A stretch of 64,000 bases of DNA from JANJTY01 sp038257155 (GCA_038257155.1 JBBSJP010000008.1:78349-142348), one strand, 5' to 3'; shown: positions 47,541 through 57,292, numbered from the stretch's first letter. Made by a program: numbers and translations. The notes: generated by a model not told the origin, from the letters alone.

Positions 47541-48395
47541 ATGAGCAAGTCCAAGCCTTCCTATCTCGCCGCGGCCTTCAACGCCAAGCCGCTGGGTATG
47601 CCGATTCCGCCTAACTGGTTCGGCATTGCCGCGTTCGGCCTGCTGGGTGCCCTGGTCAGTCCGGGCTTCTTGCTGATCGGCGCGGGGCTGGAAGCGGCGT
47701 ACCTATACTGGCTGTCACGCAACCAGCGCTTCCGCCGTGCCGTGGATGCGGAGAACTGGCAGGCCGACCCTGTCGACCAGCGCTACCAGGGCCTGCTTGA
47801 CCAGATCGACAAGTCGGCACGCGCCCGGCAAAGCCAGGTCGAGGCACGCGCCTCGGACATCCTGCGTGGTCTGCAGGCGTCGCCGATGATGAGCGGCCAC
47901 GCCGACAGTCTTGAGCAACTGGTCTGGTTGCATTTGCGCCTGCTGGCGGCTCGGGCGAGCGTGGCGCGCGTTGTGGAAACCGCATCGAAGGAGAGCGTCG
48001 CACTGGACGCCCAGGAGGCGCATATCGTGACGCGCCTCGAGGATCCATCGCTGAGCCCCGAGCTGCGCCGCAGCCTGGAACAGCAGAAATCGGTGATCGA
48101 TGCGCGCCAGGCGGCGCATATCGATGCCGGCAACCGACTGGAGCACATCGAGGCCGAGCTGTCGCGCATCGACCAGCAGATGGCGCTGATCCGCGAGCAG
48201 ACCCTGCTGGCCTCCAATCAGGAGGACCTCGGCGGCGCGCTGGACGCACTGAGCGCCTCGTTCAATGAAGCCAATCGCTGGCTGTCTTCGCAGCGCGACC
48301 TGCTGGGCGCGTTCGACAGCCTTGAACCGCAACGACTGCCTGAGCGCGTGCTGCGCCGGGCCTCGCAACCCGCCGCACTGCGCGAAGGAGAGTAA
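47541..48395 (+). CDS. Membrane coiled-coil protein of the PspA/AAA cluster
   Basis: 284 residues, no family recognised. Two hydrophobic helices near the N-terminus (NWFGIAAFGLLGALVSPGFL and the adjoining LIGAGLEAAYLYWLS, about 26-60) form a hairpin with cytosolic ends. The rest (about 70-270) is heptad-rich coiled coil, for example SLEQQKSVIDARQAAHIDAG. ATG 47541 is preferred over 47520 since both fit but the later one opens with the basic KSKPSY segment directly; the difference is seven residues. The next gene starts two bases after its stop. It could tether the PspA polymer or AAA ring at the membrane. Confidence 0.7.
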   Translation: MSKSKPSYLAAAFNAKPLGMPIPPNWFGIAAFGLLGALVSPGFLLIGAGLEAAYLYWLSRNQRFRRAVDAENWQADPVDQRYQGLLDQIDKSARARQSQVEARASDILRGLQASPMMSGHADSLEQLVWLHLRLLAARASVARVVETASKESVALDAQEAHIVTRLEDPSLSPELRRSLEQQKSVIDARQAAHIDAGNRLEHIEAELSRIDQQMALIREQTLLASNQEDLGGALDALSASFNEANRWLSSQRDLLGAFDSLEPQRLPERVLRRASQPAALREGE

Positions 48396-48397
48396 GC

Positions 48398-50083
48398 ATG
48401 AAAGCGACCCGTTCCCCACAACGGCAAGGCGGCAGCGCCGCCGGCAAGTTCATCACCCTGCTGATGGTGCTTGGCCTGGTCGGCATGGGTGTCTACCTGA
48501 TCAAGGATGACCTGTTCGGCGAAGGCGGCAGCAGCGGAACGCCGATCGGCGACCTGATCAAAGGCAGCAGCGACGCGCCCGAGCCGATCGAGCCGCTGAT
48601 GAGCTTGCCGCAGCTCGCCGCGGCGGCAACCTACCAGCCGCGCGACGGCATCATCGATGTCGATATCAGCGAATACGCTGGCTACGCCGGGCTTATCGTT
48701 GCCAATGGCGGCCTGGCGCCGAATCCGGAGTCGTTTTTCGCCAAGAATTACGGCTTCCAGGTGCGCCTGACGATCAGCGAAGAGGAAGGCTGGAACAAGA
48801 TCAACAACGGTCAGGTCGCGGCTTCCGCCACCACGGCCGATGTGCTGTCGGTGCTGGGTCGGCAGTTCGAAGTGACGGTGCCGGTGCAGATCGCCTTCTC
48901 GCGTGGCGCTGACATGGTGGTGGTCGATACCGGCATCGCCAACATCAATCAGCTCAAGGGCAAGGTGCTGGCGGCATCGCAGTACAACGAGGCCGAGTTT
49001 TTCATCCGCTATCTGGCTTCCGAAGCCGGTGTGCCGGTCAAGGTGCTGCGTGATCTGGATGCACGACCGGCCGCCGGTGAACTGGGCCTGGTGTTCTACG
49101 AAGACGCGTTCGTGGCCTGTGATGCCTATGAGCATGAACTTTCGACCCGCACGCCACGGCTGCAGGGCTGCGTCGGCTGGTCGCCGCGTACCGATGAAGT
49201 GGTCGAGGCATCCGGCGGCAAGGCCAAGATCCTGGTCAGCAACCGCAACCTGCTGATCGTGGCCGACATCCTGCTGCTCAACCGCGGATTCGCGCAGGCC
49301 AATCCGAAAATTGCCAAGGGCCTGGTGCACGGCCTGCTGGAAGGCAATGCGCGGGTGCGCGCGAATCCGGCGGCACATTCCGAACAGATCGGCAAAGCCC
49401 TTGAGTGGACCACCGAAGAGACCCGTGCCGAGCTGTCCAAGGTTCACTTCTCCAACCTGCCGGAGAACCTGGCTTTCTTCGAAGGAACCATCGATGCCGC
49501 CGGCAGCTTCAACGGCATCTATCAGTCGGCGGTGCTTTCGTACGGCAGCCTGATCCGCAATCCGGCTGATCCGGATCGCTATGTCGACCTCAGCCTGCTG
49601 CAAGAGCTGAAGGCTGAAGGCCAGTACGCCGACCAGACCATCGCCATTGCGCCGATCCGCACCGGTGGCGCGGTGTCGCTGGAAGGCGATGCGCTGCTCA
49701 GCAAGGACATCCGCTTCTTCTTCCAGCCAAACTCGGCCCAGCTCGATGACGCAGCCGAGGCCAATGCCGGCTACCTCGACACGATTAAAGGCTTCCTGCA
49801 GGTCAGTCCCGGCTCGATCGTGCTGCTGCGCGGCCACGTCGACGATGCGCGCGTCGCCGAATTCCGCCGCGATGGCGGCGAACAGTTGCTGCGCACCATG
49901 GCGCTGAAGGCGATGGAACTGTCACGCCAGCGCACCGAATCGGTGCGCGATGCGCTATTCAAGCGCCATCCGGGCATCGACAAGGCGCGCGTCGAACTGG
50001 TTGGGCGCGGCTGGGAGGAGCCCGCCGGCAAGGACAGCGAAATGAATCGCCGGGTCGAAGTGCAGTGGTTCACCCTGGAGTAG
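48398..50083 (+). CDS. Membrane-anchored substrate-binding-protein/OmpA fusion
   Basis: 561 residues. One N-terminal TM helix (FITLLMVLGLVGMGVYLI, about 19-36), then a periplasmic substrate-binding-like domain (about 85-370: VDTGIANINQLKGKVLAASQ and the following NEAEFFIRYL match NMT1/phosphate-type binding proteins). A C-terminal OmpA-like peptidoglycan-binding domain (about 430-561) follows, with RGHVDDARV, LSRQRTESVRDALF and NRRVEVQW. It therefore spans from inner membrane to cell wall. It is the last gene of the PspA/AAA cluster and may sense wall or ligand state for the cytosolic part. No ABC permease is nearby. Confidence 0.85.
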   Translation: MKATRSPQRQGGSAAGKFITLLMVLGLVGMGVYLIKDDLFGEGGSSGTPIGDLIKGSSDAPEPIEPLMSLPQLAAAATYQPRDGIIDVDISEYAGYAGLIVANGGLAPNPESFFAKNYGFQVRLTISEEEGWNKINNGQVAASATTADVLSVLGRQFEVTVPVQIAFSRGADMVVVDTGIANINQLKGKVLAASQYNEAEFFIRYLASEAGVPVKVLRDLDARPAAGELGLVFYEDAFVACDAYEHELSTRTPRLQGCVGWSPRTDEVVEASGGKAKILVSNRNLLIVADILLLNRGFAQANPKIAKGLVHGLLEGNARVRANPAAHSEQIGKALEWTTEETRAELSKVHFSNLPENLAFFEGTIDAAGSFNGIYQSAVLSYGSLIRNPADPDRYVDLSLLQELKAEGQYADQTIAIAPIRTGGAVSLEGDALLSKDIRFFFQPNSAQLDDAAEANAGYLDTIKGFLQVSPGSIVLLRGHVDDARVAEFRRDGGEQLLRTMALKAMELSRQRTESVRDALFKRHPGIDKARVELVGRGWEEPAGKDSEMNRRVEVQWFTLE

Positions 50084-50193
50084 TCCTCTTGTCGGATGGC
50101 GTGCGTTTGAATGCCGTTCCACGTAGAGCCTGCGGTCAGGGCCTGGCCCCGTCCACATAGCAGATCATCACATTCGTTTCCGGAGCACTGTCA

Positions 50194-52731
50194 GTGAAAT
50201 GTCCCTCGATCATTCTGCTTCTGCCGCTGGCAGCGTTCGCATCAGGATCCGCGTTGGGCGGTTCTACGCTCGCTGAACCTGTGCGGGGCAGCGCCACCGC
50301 GCTGAAGTCGGAGGAAGTCTGGGCGGCATGGGGTGGCGAGCTTGAGGTTTCCTGGAACCGCGATCTGCTTCGCGATCTTGGCGTCACGATCTCGCCAGCC
50401 AGTGGAGCGCAGGTGCGCTCGCATGAGGGAATCGACCGGCTCGCGCTGCGCGAAACGGTTGGTCTGCAGTTCACGGTGAAGGATGGCAACTTCACTGGTC
50501 TGCACGGCGGATCACTGAGCGTGCAGGGTGGCTATGACATGCGGTCGGCTGATCTCACCGTGGCGCTGCGCGATTTCTCGCTGCGCCCGCGCCACAGCGG
50601 TGGTGCCGAACTCGACCTGGTTTCCGGCGATGGCAAGGTCTGGTTCTATATCGACAAGCTGATGTACGCGCTGGAGCGCGACGCACCGGTGTTCGCGGTG
50701 CACGCGATGGATCTGCGCATCACGCGGGAACTGGCCGAACGCATCGGGCATCCGCATGCCGAAGGGCTCGCCGTGGCCGGACTGCGCATGCAATCCAACA
50801 TATTTCGCGGCGGTCTTGTCGAGTACACCCAAGGCGGTTGCCCGAGCAGCAGCCGTTGGCCGGGCATGTTGGTTCCGGGTGGCAATGGCGAGGTCTACCA
50901 GGCCGATGTGTTCATGAAGAGCTTCAACCTGGCCTACACCCGCAGGTCGGTCGATGCCGATGGGCCCGGCGGGTCCGACGGGCAGGTGGTCTTCACGCCC
51001 AGTGCCACCTTGAAGAACAACCGCAGCGACGGAACACCGATCCAGACCATCAATGATCCGCTGGGCACCAGTGAAGCCCGTTACGCTGCCGACGTGGTGT
51101 GGCGACAGAAGTTCATGAGTGCTTGCCCGCCCTACGACAACGATCAGCATCCCTACCTGGTCTGGAACACCTACCGGATCGATGCGGATGGGCGGATCGA
51201 GCAGATCGGACGCTCCGGAGTGAAACACGCATTCCTTACCACGAACAATCCTTGCGATGACCACCCGGGCACGGGCTTCATCCTGGGACGCGGCTGCGAG
51301 GACACCTACGGCACATCGAACAACGACAGCAACAATGACCTGGGCCCGCGCAGCGAGATCATCGCCGCTACGGGTGAATGGGGACGTTGCGGTTCCATCT
51401 ACGATCCGGATTGCAATGGCGTGCAGAATTCGTCCGGCAATTCCTCGTTCGACCAGCGCATGCAAATCCAGGAATCCGCGATCGATCCGGCGGCCAATGT
51501 GGGGGCCGCCTACCTGTTCGAAGCCTGGTACGTGGTGCGTGACGACGTCAACATCTACAACACCATGCAGACGCGGCCGGGTTCGTTCACCTGGACCGGC
51601 AGCACCTGGAACGTGAGCAATCAACTGCCGCTGCTCCTGGGTCCGGCAATTGATCGCTGGGTGGATCCGGATGGCAGCGATCCCAGCCGCCATAGCGTCG
51701 AACTGGTAATGCCGGGCGGACGCAGCAAGCTCGCGGTGCGGACCACCGATATTGGCGGCGGCCTCTATCGCTATGACTACGCCCTGATGAACTTCGATTT
51801 TGGCGTGGCCATGACCGAACAGACCGCCAACGGTCTGCGCGTCACCAGCAATGACGGATTCATCGGCTTCAGCGTGCCGATTGCGGCGGGTGTGCAGGTC
51901 TCGGACATCGCGTTTGCCGATGGCGACCCGGATGCCGGCAACGACTGGGCCATCACGCAGCAGGTCAATGCGGTGGTATGGACAGCGCCGCCGGGTGGCG
52001 CGCTCAACTGGGGCAGCCTGTTCCGCTTTTCGCTGGTAGCAACCGCCGCACCGGTGCTTGGGCCGGTGACGCTGATCAGCGCCGACGAAGACCGCACTGC
52101 CGCAGAGGTGGTGCTGCAGTCGCTGCAGCCGGAGGGCACGCCAGTCGAGCTGTTTGCGGTCGGCGGAGAGGTTTCCGGACTGGCTCCGCAATCGACCTTG
52201 GGGCTCAGCCTCAACGCGATGCCGTCATTGCTGCTGGAACAGAACGGCGCCTTCGTGTTCGCGCAAGACCTGCCGGACACGACCGACTACGTGGTCACGA
52301 TCACGCAGCAACCGGGTGGGCAGCTGTGCAGCCTCACGAACGACAGCGGCACGGTGAGCGGCGCCGATGTCGTGGATGTCATGGTGGATTGCCAGTTTCT
52401 CAGCGATGCCTTGGTCGCTAACGACGACCAGTACGCCCTGGATCGCAACACCACCCTCGACGTTGCGGCGCCGGGTTTGCTGGCGAACGACTCCGTGCTG
52501 ATCGAGCAGCCAGTGCTGAGCCTGATGTCGGGACCCGGCAATGGCTCGCTGCTGGCGGGTCCATCGCAGGACGGATCGTTTACTTACCAGCCGCAAGAGG
52601 GATACTGCGGCCCAGACGCATTCAGTTACCAGGTCAGTGGGGCCGGGCTGCAGGACTCGGCGCTTGTCGAACTCGACATCCACTGCACCGAGCCTGTGCA
52701 GGTGTTCCAGAGCGGGTTCGAAGGCGACTGA
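50194..52731 (+). CDS. Large secreted protein with Ig-like domain and C-terminal GFE motif
   Basis: 845 residues. The GTG start at 50194 follows CGGAG; signal peptide to about residue 22 (IILLLPLAAFASGSALG). Most of the chain (about 25-640) is beta-rich and unassigned, with a Cys-containing insert (CEDTYGTSNNDSNNDLG region). A cadherin/Big-type module follows at about 735-830 (DDQYALDRNTTLDVAAPGLLANDSV through FTYQPQEGYCGPDAFSYQV), and the C-terminus is VQVFQSGFEGD. The function is unknown. It is convergent with the carboxypeptidase gene; only about 30 bases separate the stops and no terminator is evident between them. Confidence 0.75.
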   Translation: MKCPSIILLLPLAAFASGSALGGSTLAEPVRGSATALKSEEVWAAWGGELEVSWNRDLLRDLGVTISPASGAQVRSHEGIDRLALRETVGLQFTVKDGNFTGLHGGSLSVQGGYDMRSADLTVALRDFSLRPRHSGGAELDLVSGDGKVWFYIDKLMYALERDAPVFAVHAMDLRITRELAERIGHPHAEGLAVAGLRMQSNIFRGGLVEYTQGGCPSSSRWPGMLVPGGNGEVYQADVFMKSFNLAYTRRSVDADGPGGSDGQVVFTPSATLKNNRSDGTPIQTINDPLGTSEARYAADVVWRQKFMSACPPYDNDQHPYLVWNTYRIDADGRIEQIGRSGVKHAFLTTNNPCDDHPGTGFILGRGCEDTYGTSNNDSNNDLGPRSEIIAATGEWGRCGSIYDPDCNGVQNSSGNSSFDQRMQIQESAIDPAANVGAAYLFEAWYVVRDDVNIYNTMQTRPGSFTWTGSTWNVSNQLPLLLGPAIDRWVDPDGSDPSRHSVELVMPGGRSKLAVRTTDIGGGLYRYDYALMNFDFGVAMTEQTANGLRVTSNDGFIGFSVPIAAGVQVSDIAFADGDPDAGNDWAITQQVNAVVWTAPPGGALNWGSLFRFSLVATAAPVLGPVTLISADEDRTAAEVVLQSLQPEGTPVELFAVGGEVSGLAPQSTLGLSLNAMPSLLLEQNGAFVFAQDLPDTTDYVVTITQQPGGQLCSLTNDSGTVSGADVVDVMVDCQFLSDALVANDDQYALDRNTTLDVAAPGLLANDSVLIEQPVLSLMSGPGNGSLLAGPSQDGSFTYQPQEGYCGPDAFSYQVSGAGLQDSALVELDIHCTEPVQVFQSGFEGD

Positions 52732-52763
52732 TCCGCAGCAACGGAGCATTGCGAAATTTCTGC

Positions 52764-55454
52764 TTAATTGCGGCCCGCGGTGGGAAGTGGTTCGAAGCCG
52801 TCCTTGAGCAGGGCTGGCGTCGGTTCGACTTGCCCATCAACCTGCACCTCGACCTGCGCCTGATCGGCGCTTTCCACGCCATCGCAGATCAGGCGGTATG
52901 CGAGCGATGTGCCTGGCGTCACGCTGACGCTGCCACTGGCCAGATTCTGCTTGTCGAGCTGCACGACAGGCTCGCCGCCATCGTTCTCGATGCGGCAGCT
53001 CACGGCCTGGCTGGTTTGCCAGTCGAGGCTGACCGATTGTCCCTGCAGGATTGAAGCAGGCGAGACCGCGAACCGGTCGATCACAACCGGTTGCGCGAGG
53101 CCTTGCGATGCACGGCAGGCGGGGCCGCCGGCTTGGAGCCGGATATTGTCCAGGGCCCAACCCGGCGCCGAGACGATCGAATCGCTGGTGAAGCGGAAGC
53201 GGATGCGCGCGGCGCTCACCCCGGCAAGTCCTGGCAGCGGAATCTCCACCGTGCGCCAGCCGGGCTCGGCGTCGCAGCGAAACACTTCCGTCCAGCTGCC
53301 GCCGCCGTTCCCGCTGATCTCCACCTGGCCAAAATCGAAGCCGGCCTCTGTATCGCAGCGCGAATCGAACTGCAGCGTAGGCGACTGGTAACCGGCAAGA
53401 TCGATCACCGGGCTGGTAAGGGCAATATCCAGATCGGCGGCATAGTCGCCAGAAACACTTGGAAGCCAGGCAGCACCGCCACCATTGCCCGAACTCTCGC
53501 GCATGGTCCAGGGTGCAGTCGCCACCAAGGGCGAGACTAGTGCCAGCTCGACCGGGTCATACAGCAGATCGCAGAGCGGGTACAAGGTGAAATTCTGAAC
53601 CACCCTGCTGCCTGCCTGGCCGGACAGTCCAAAGCGCAACTCGGTTTCGTAGCCAGGTGCCGCAACTTCCAGATCAAAGTTTCCGCTTGGAAGGACTCGC
53701 TGGTAGGCGCCGGTGCCCGGATCGCTGTTGGCAAGGAATCGACCGCTGCGGAGGCTGGCGGCAACGGGCGCGAGCGAGCCGGCACGCCGAACCAGGCCTT
53801 CAAGCTGCACGGCGTCGTTTTCGTCCACGAGCTCTATGAAGGCGGCATTCGGTGGGCCGTCGTTTCCGGCGGCGTCGCGGCCTTGCACGAAGACAAGGTG
53901 TTGTCCTGCAGCAAATGCGCCGGTGTCGACAAGCAGCTCGGCGCTTTCGCGCGGCGAGTCAAAGGCGCCGTCGGCAGGCAGCATCGGCTGGGCGATCGCT
54001 CCGGCAAGCCAGGGTGCGTCCTGCAGATACAGTGAGGCTGCCGCGATTGGCTGGACCGGAGGAACCGGCCCGGATGCGCCGGTCACGCGGGTCTGTAGAC
54101 GACTGTCGTCGAAGGTTGCCTGCACCGATACCGGGTCGCCGACCAGCGCAAGATCGGGTTCGACGCGTAGGTCGAAGGCGTCCGGTCCAAAGGCAAGGCG
54201 ATAGGGTTCTCCGGCACTGCGCGCGGCATAGCGCAGGGCGGCATGGTTGTCCGGATAAATGGTGTTCTCGAAACTCGCGCAGTCCTGGAAAAACGCCGTG
54301 CCGAGTTCAAAGGTGTAGGCCGGAACCCCCAGATCGCCGTAGGCAAAATCATCCGTGGTGCCATCGGTGGGATACAGACCGATAGCCTGTTCGGCCGTGT
54401 AGTCATTGAACCAGGCCAGGCGGCGGCCGAGCTTGGCGAGTCCAGCGCTGTTCGGCGGCAGGGTTTCAGCGAAGCCCCAGGGCCACAGCACGAGCTGCGA
54501 AAAGCTGTGGATGTCGATGAAGACGCCCTGTGTATCCAGCGGCGCCAGCGCGTTGAGACCATCGCCACGACGGTCTGGAATTACGCTGCGCACGTAGTCG
54601 ATCACCGCCTGGGTTTCTGGCTCGGAGGCGGGCGCCGGACCGCGAAAGGTCTCGCTGCACTCGCTGCCGCTGGAGCCGCCGTGCTGCCCCCACTCGAACG
54701 GGTAGTTGCGATTGAGGTCGACACCGGGCGCGCTGCCTGGGCAGTGCGTGGTGTTGTGGTTCTTGCGCCAGGACTGACCAGCTTCGGCCTGCTTGCGTCC
54801 GTCGGGATTGCCCTGCAGCAACGCGTGGATCTCATGATGGTCAAGCAACCAGGTCGCCTCCGGATCCTGGCCGTAACCCAGCACCAGATCCTCAATGAAG
54901 CGCGTGCTCAGTTCGGCCGGAGAGTATTCGCGCGCATGGATCGATGAAAGCAGGAACAGCACCGGCTTGGGCCCGGTCATGGCACTGTTGGTTGCAACGG
55001 CCACGCGTAACTCGTGGCCGGGATTCCCGGCCAGGGCCTGCCAGCTCAGGCCGACCTCGCGCATTGCGAGCAGGCCGGGATAGGCCGCGGCCAGCGCGGC
55101 CATCTCGGCATCGGTTTCCTCGACTGTGCGGTAGCAGTTGTATCCGGGTATCGATTTGTCGCCGGCCAGAGCGCGATGCATGGCATCAATCCGGGCGCTG
55201 GCCGCCACATCGATCCTGAGTTTGAAGCCCGCCTGTTCAAGCGCAGAACGCAGCTTGGCATCGGCCTCGGTGCGCAGCAGGCCCTTGCCGATATCGATCT
55301 GCGCGTGGCCAAGCAGCGCGGTCACCTGCTTGAGCTTCGCCGGGTCGTCGAACCAGGCTTCGACCACCAGCACGTCAGCCTGCGGCAGCACGGCAGATTG
55401 CCCGCCGGAGCAGGCCAGCAGAAATGCGATTGCAAGCGGCAAGCGAAAAGACAT
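52764..55454 (-). CDS. Secreted M14 zinc carboxypeptidase with multi-domain C-terminus and GFE motif
   Basis: 896 residues from ATG 55454, which opens the signal peptide MSFRLPLAIAFLLACSGGQS. The M14 catalytic domain (about 105-400) has zinc ligands H173 and E176 (SIHARE) and H316 (DIHSF), an Arg-containing DLNRNYPFEW substrate segment, and catalytic E383 (TFELG). Behind it are beta-sandwich modules, one with a carboxypeptidase-regulatory-like pattern (AVQLEGLVRRAGSLAPVAAS), one jelly-roll-like (SPVIDLAGYQSPTLQFDSRC) and one Ig-like (SVSLDWQTSQAVSCRI). The tail is TPALLKDGFEPLPTAGRN, the most divergent copy of the window's C-terminal motif, with ten residues after FE. It removes C-terminal residues from peptides outside the cytoplasm. 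Confidence 0.9.
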   Translation of the reverse strand: MSFRLPLAIAFLLACSGGQSAVLPQADVLVVEAWFDDPAKLKQVTALLGHAQIDIGKGLLRTEADAKLRSALEQAGFKLRIDVAASARIDAMHRALAGDKSIPGYNCYRTVEETDAEMAALAAAYPGLLAMREVGLSWQALAGNPGHELRVAVATNSAMTGPKPVLFLLSSIHAREYSPAELSTRFIEDLVLGYGQDPEATWLLDHHEIHALLQGNPDGRKQAEAGQSWRKNHNTTHCPGSAPGVDLNRNYPFEWGQHGGSSGSECSETFRGPAPASEPETQAVIDYVRSVIPDRRGDGLNALAPLDTQGVFIDIHSFSQLVLWPWGFAETLPPNSAGLAKLGRRLAWFNDYTAEQAIGLYPTDGTTDDFAYGDLGVPAYTFELGTAFFQDCASFENTIYPDNHAALRYAARSAGEPYRLAFGPDAFDLRVEPDLALVGDPVSVQATFDDSRLQTRVTGASGPVPPVQPIAAASLYLQDAPWLAGAIAQPMLPADGAFDSPRESAELLVDTGAFAAGQHLVFVQGRDAAGNDGPPNAAFIELVDENDAVQLEGLVRRAGSLAPVAASLRSGRFLANSDPGTGAYQRVLPSGNFDLEVAAPGYETELRFGLSGQAGSRVVQNFTLYPLCDLLYDPVELALVSPLVATAPWTMRESSGNGGGAAWLPSVSGDYAADLDIALTSPVIDLAGYQSPTLQFDSRCDTEAGFDFGQVEISGNGGGSWTEVFRCDAEPGWRTVEIPLPGLAGVSAARIRFRFTSDSIVSAPGWALDNIRLQAGGPACRASQGLAQPVVIDRFAVSPASILQGQSVSLDWQTSQAVSCRIENDGGEPVVQLDKQNLASGSVSVTPGTSLAYRLICDGVESADQAQVEVQVDGQVEPTPALLKDGFEPLPTAGRN

Positions 55455-55594
55455 CGGAAACGTTCTGTACGCAGGAGTGCCCAAGTGTGCCAGCTTGACC
55501 GAGTGACGACGAGTCACGCCCACCCCGATCGGCAATTCGGCGGCGTCAAGCCGAATAGGCGGCGTCCTTGCAGAATGGAAAAGCGCGCAGCGAT

Positions 55595-56773
55595 TCAGTC
55601 GACGCTGTCGTTCATCAGGATCAGATAGGGCATGGCCTTGGTGACGACCTGGATCAGCTCCTGCTGGCGTGAGCAGTCGGTCTTGATCAAGATGCGCTTG
55701 AGGTGACTACGAACCGTGTCACTGCGGATGCTCCACTGCTGTGCCATTTGTTCCACGGTAATGCCCATCAGCAGGGCATTGACGACGCGCGATTCGGTTG
55801 CGGTCAGCCCGAACAGATCTGCCAGATCCTTCTGGCTGAGCTGAGGCAGCGCTTCCTCGACGCAACGCAGGTACAAGGCCACCCGCGGCCTGCTGGGCGA
55901 CCAGCGGGCCGCGGGCAGAATCGGCAAGCGCGAGAGCACCGCAAAGATTCCCGCCGCGTGCTCGGTAGCCTGGATCCGACGGTAGCGCAGGCTGTCGCCG
56001 CCGTTCTGGGCATTGCTGGGCAGCAATGCCGCCACTTCCTCGCGCAGCCACCGTGCGTCCGCCGCACCATGGAACTGCAATCGCTCGGCGTGAAGGATCA
56101 CGACGGCTTCGTGCTCCAACCAGTTGTGGGCAGCAGAGTTCAGGTACTCGATGTGTCGCTGGGCGTCGAGCACGAAGACTGCGTCACCGGCGTTCTCGGC
56201 GAGGCTGTATCCGATGGTTCGTTCCCGCTCGAGACGGCGAACCAGCATGCGCTGCTCGATCATGCTGGCGGCGATCACCAGGAAGGCGTCACAGAGTGTC
56301 CGTTCGCGTTCGGCAAACGTTTGGCCCGCATGGCGCAGCATCGCGAAATGCAGCTGACCGTCCGACAGCTCGCGCACCGCGGCGATTCCGCGCAAGCCGC
56401 TGTCGTGGGCACGCACGATCTCACTACGCAGCCTGCTGGCGCCCGCTTTTTCCAGGCCAGGCAAGTGCTCGGTGGGCAGGCAGACTTCGGATTGCCGGAG
56501 GGCCTTGACCGTGGCGCAATTCTGCTCGTTTCTGGATGCCGGGTAGGCTTCGCGATACGCCGCGACGCGGCCTGCCTCGATGCCCGCGAATGCCGCAACC
56601 GCATCGACCTGGGTCAAGTGCTTCGCAGGCAGCTGCAACAGCGCTCCAATCTGGGCGGGGACTGCATGGAGCAGCGCGTTGAACGCAGCCGACCAAGCCT
56701 CGTCATCGGCCGGAGACGCCAGGATGGGCGCGGCGATTTTCAGCAGTTCCTGGTCGTGACTGGCCAGACTCAC
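55595..56773 (-). CDS. LuxR-type transcription regulator with PAS-like domain
   Basis: 392 residues. An N-terminal GAF-like or unassigned sensor part (about 20-180), a PAS-like segment (about 190-245: AENAGDAVFVLDAQRHIEYLN) and a C-terminal LuxR-type helix-turn-helix (about 325-385: LFGLTATESRVVNALLMG, then SDTVRSHLKRILIKT). No receiver domain, so input is likely through the sensor/PAS part rather than a histidine kinase. Its start faces a 519-base gap that also holds a candidate structured RNA on the other strand. Targets unknown. Confidence 0.87.
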   Translation of the reverse strand: MSLASHDQELLKIAAPILASPADDEAWSAAFNALLHAVPAQIGALLQLPAKHLTQVDAVAAFAGIEAGRVAAYREAYPASRNEQNCATVKALRQSEVCLPTEHLPGLEKAGASRLRSEIVRAHDSGLRGIAAVRELSDGQLHFAMLRHAGQTFAERERTLCDAFLVIAASMIEQRMLVRRLERERTIGYSLAENAGDAVFVLDAQRHIEYLNSAAHNWLEHEAVVILHAERLQFHGAADARWLREEVAALLPSNAQNGGDSLRYRRIQATEHAAGIFAVLSRLPILPAARWSPSRPRVALYLRCVEEALPQLSQKDLADLFGLTATESRVVNALLMGITVEQMAQQWSIRSDTVRSHLKRILIKTDCSRQQELIQVVTKAMPYLILMNDSVD

Positions 56774-57084
56774 GGTACAGGCATTCCTCTGTTCTCGGCG
56801 CGGTGGGCACCTTCGCTTCCCTGCTGGTGGCCGCCGCGGATGCCCACGGTTCGACGCAAGTTTGCATCAAAAGCGTGAACCGAAGGTCGCGTTGGTGGAT
56901 GGGGGCTCGTGGACCGTTGCATGGATCAGTTGATGCTGCGGCGGGTTGCTGCAGCCGGTCAGGGTAGGCGCATGGCCCAGCTTCGGGCGCCCCTCATTTG
57001 GGGGGAGCGCCGCCTTGACCTGCCGGGGTAAGGTTTACGCGCAGGGAGGCTTGCACAACGCGAGCCGATTCCCGGCAGCTATTG

Positions 57085-57255
57085 GGTTCGGGGAGATGGC
57101 AGGGAGGCCAGATCCCCACTCAATGCATCGGAGTCAGTCAGGGTCATCACCCACAGGTGACTCCACATCTGGCTCTGGTTCCGCAGTTCTCCCCGGGCTG
57201 CGGATGTGTCGTCATGACACCTTCGGCCGGGCCCTGCGCCCGGCCGTTGTTTTTT
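57085..57255 (+). ncRNA. Candidate structured RNA with its own terminator
   Basis: In the gap between two minus-strand genes, the plus strand shows four nested pairings: CGGGGAGA (57089-57096) with TCTCCCCG (57188-57195); GCCAGAT (57107-57113) with ATCTGGC (57167-57173); GGAGTCA (57130-57136) with TGACTCC (57158-57164); and GGGT (57141-57144) with ACCC (57149-57152). A hairpin GTGTC/GACAC follows at 57206-57220, then a terminator at 57225-57255. No riboswitch, 6S, tmRNA, RNase P or SRP consensus fits, and there is no downstream gene on this strand. The 5' end and promoter are not determined. Confidence 0.45.
57225..57255 (+). terminator. Rho-independent terminator in the luxR-corA gap
   Basis: Stem GGCCGGGC / GCCCGGCC with loop CCTGC, followed by GTTGTTTTTT. 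Its U run is on the plus strand, although both flanking genes read on the minus strand, which implies a plus-strand transcript. Confidence 0.8.
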
Positions 57256-57292
57256 CAGGGTCCTGCGCCGGCCCTGGGGCCAGGCTCGTCAC

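Noticed and set aside
57085..57255. Cobalamin riboswitch, 6S, tmRNA, RNase P or SRP RNA
   Set aside because: The fixed core sequences of each were looked for and are absent; there is also no plus-strand gene downstream for a riboswitch to control.
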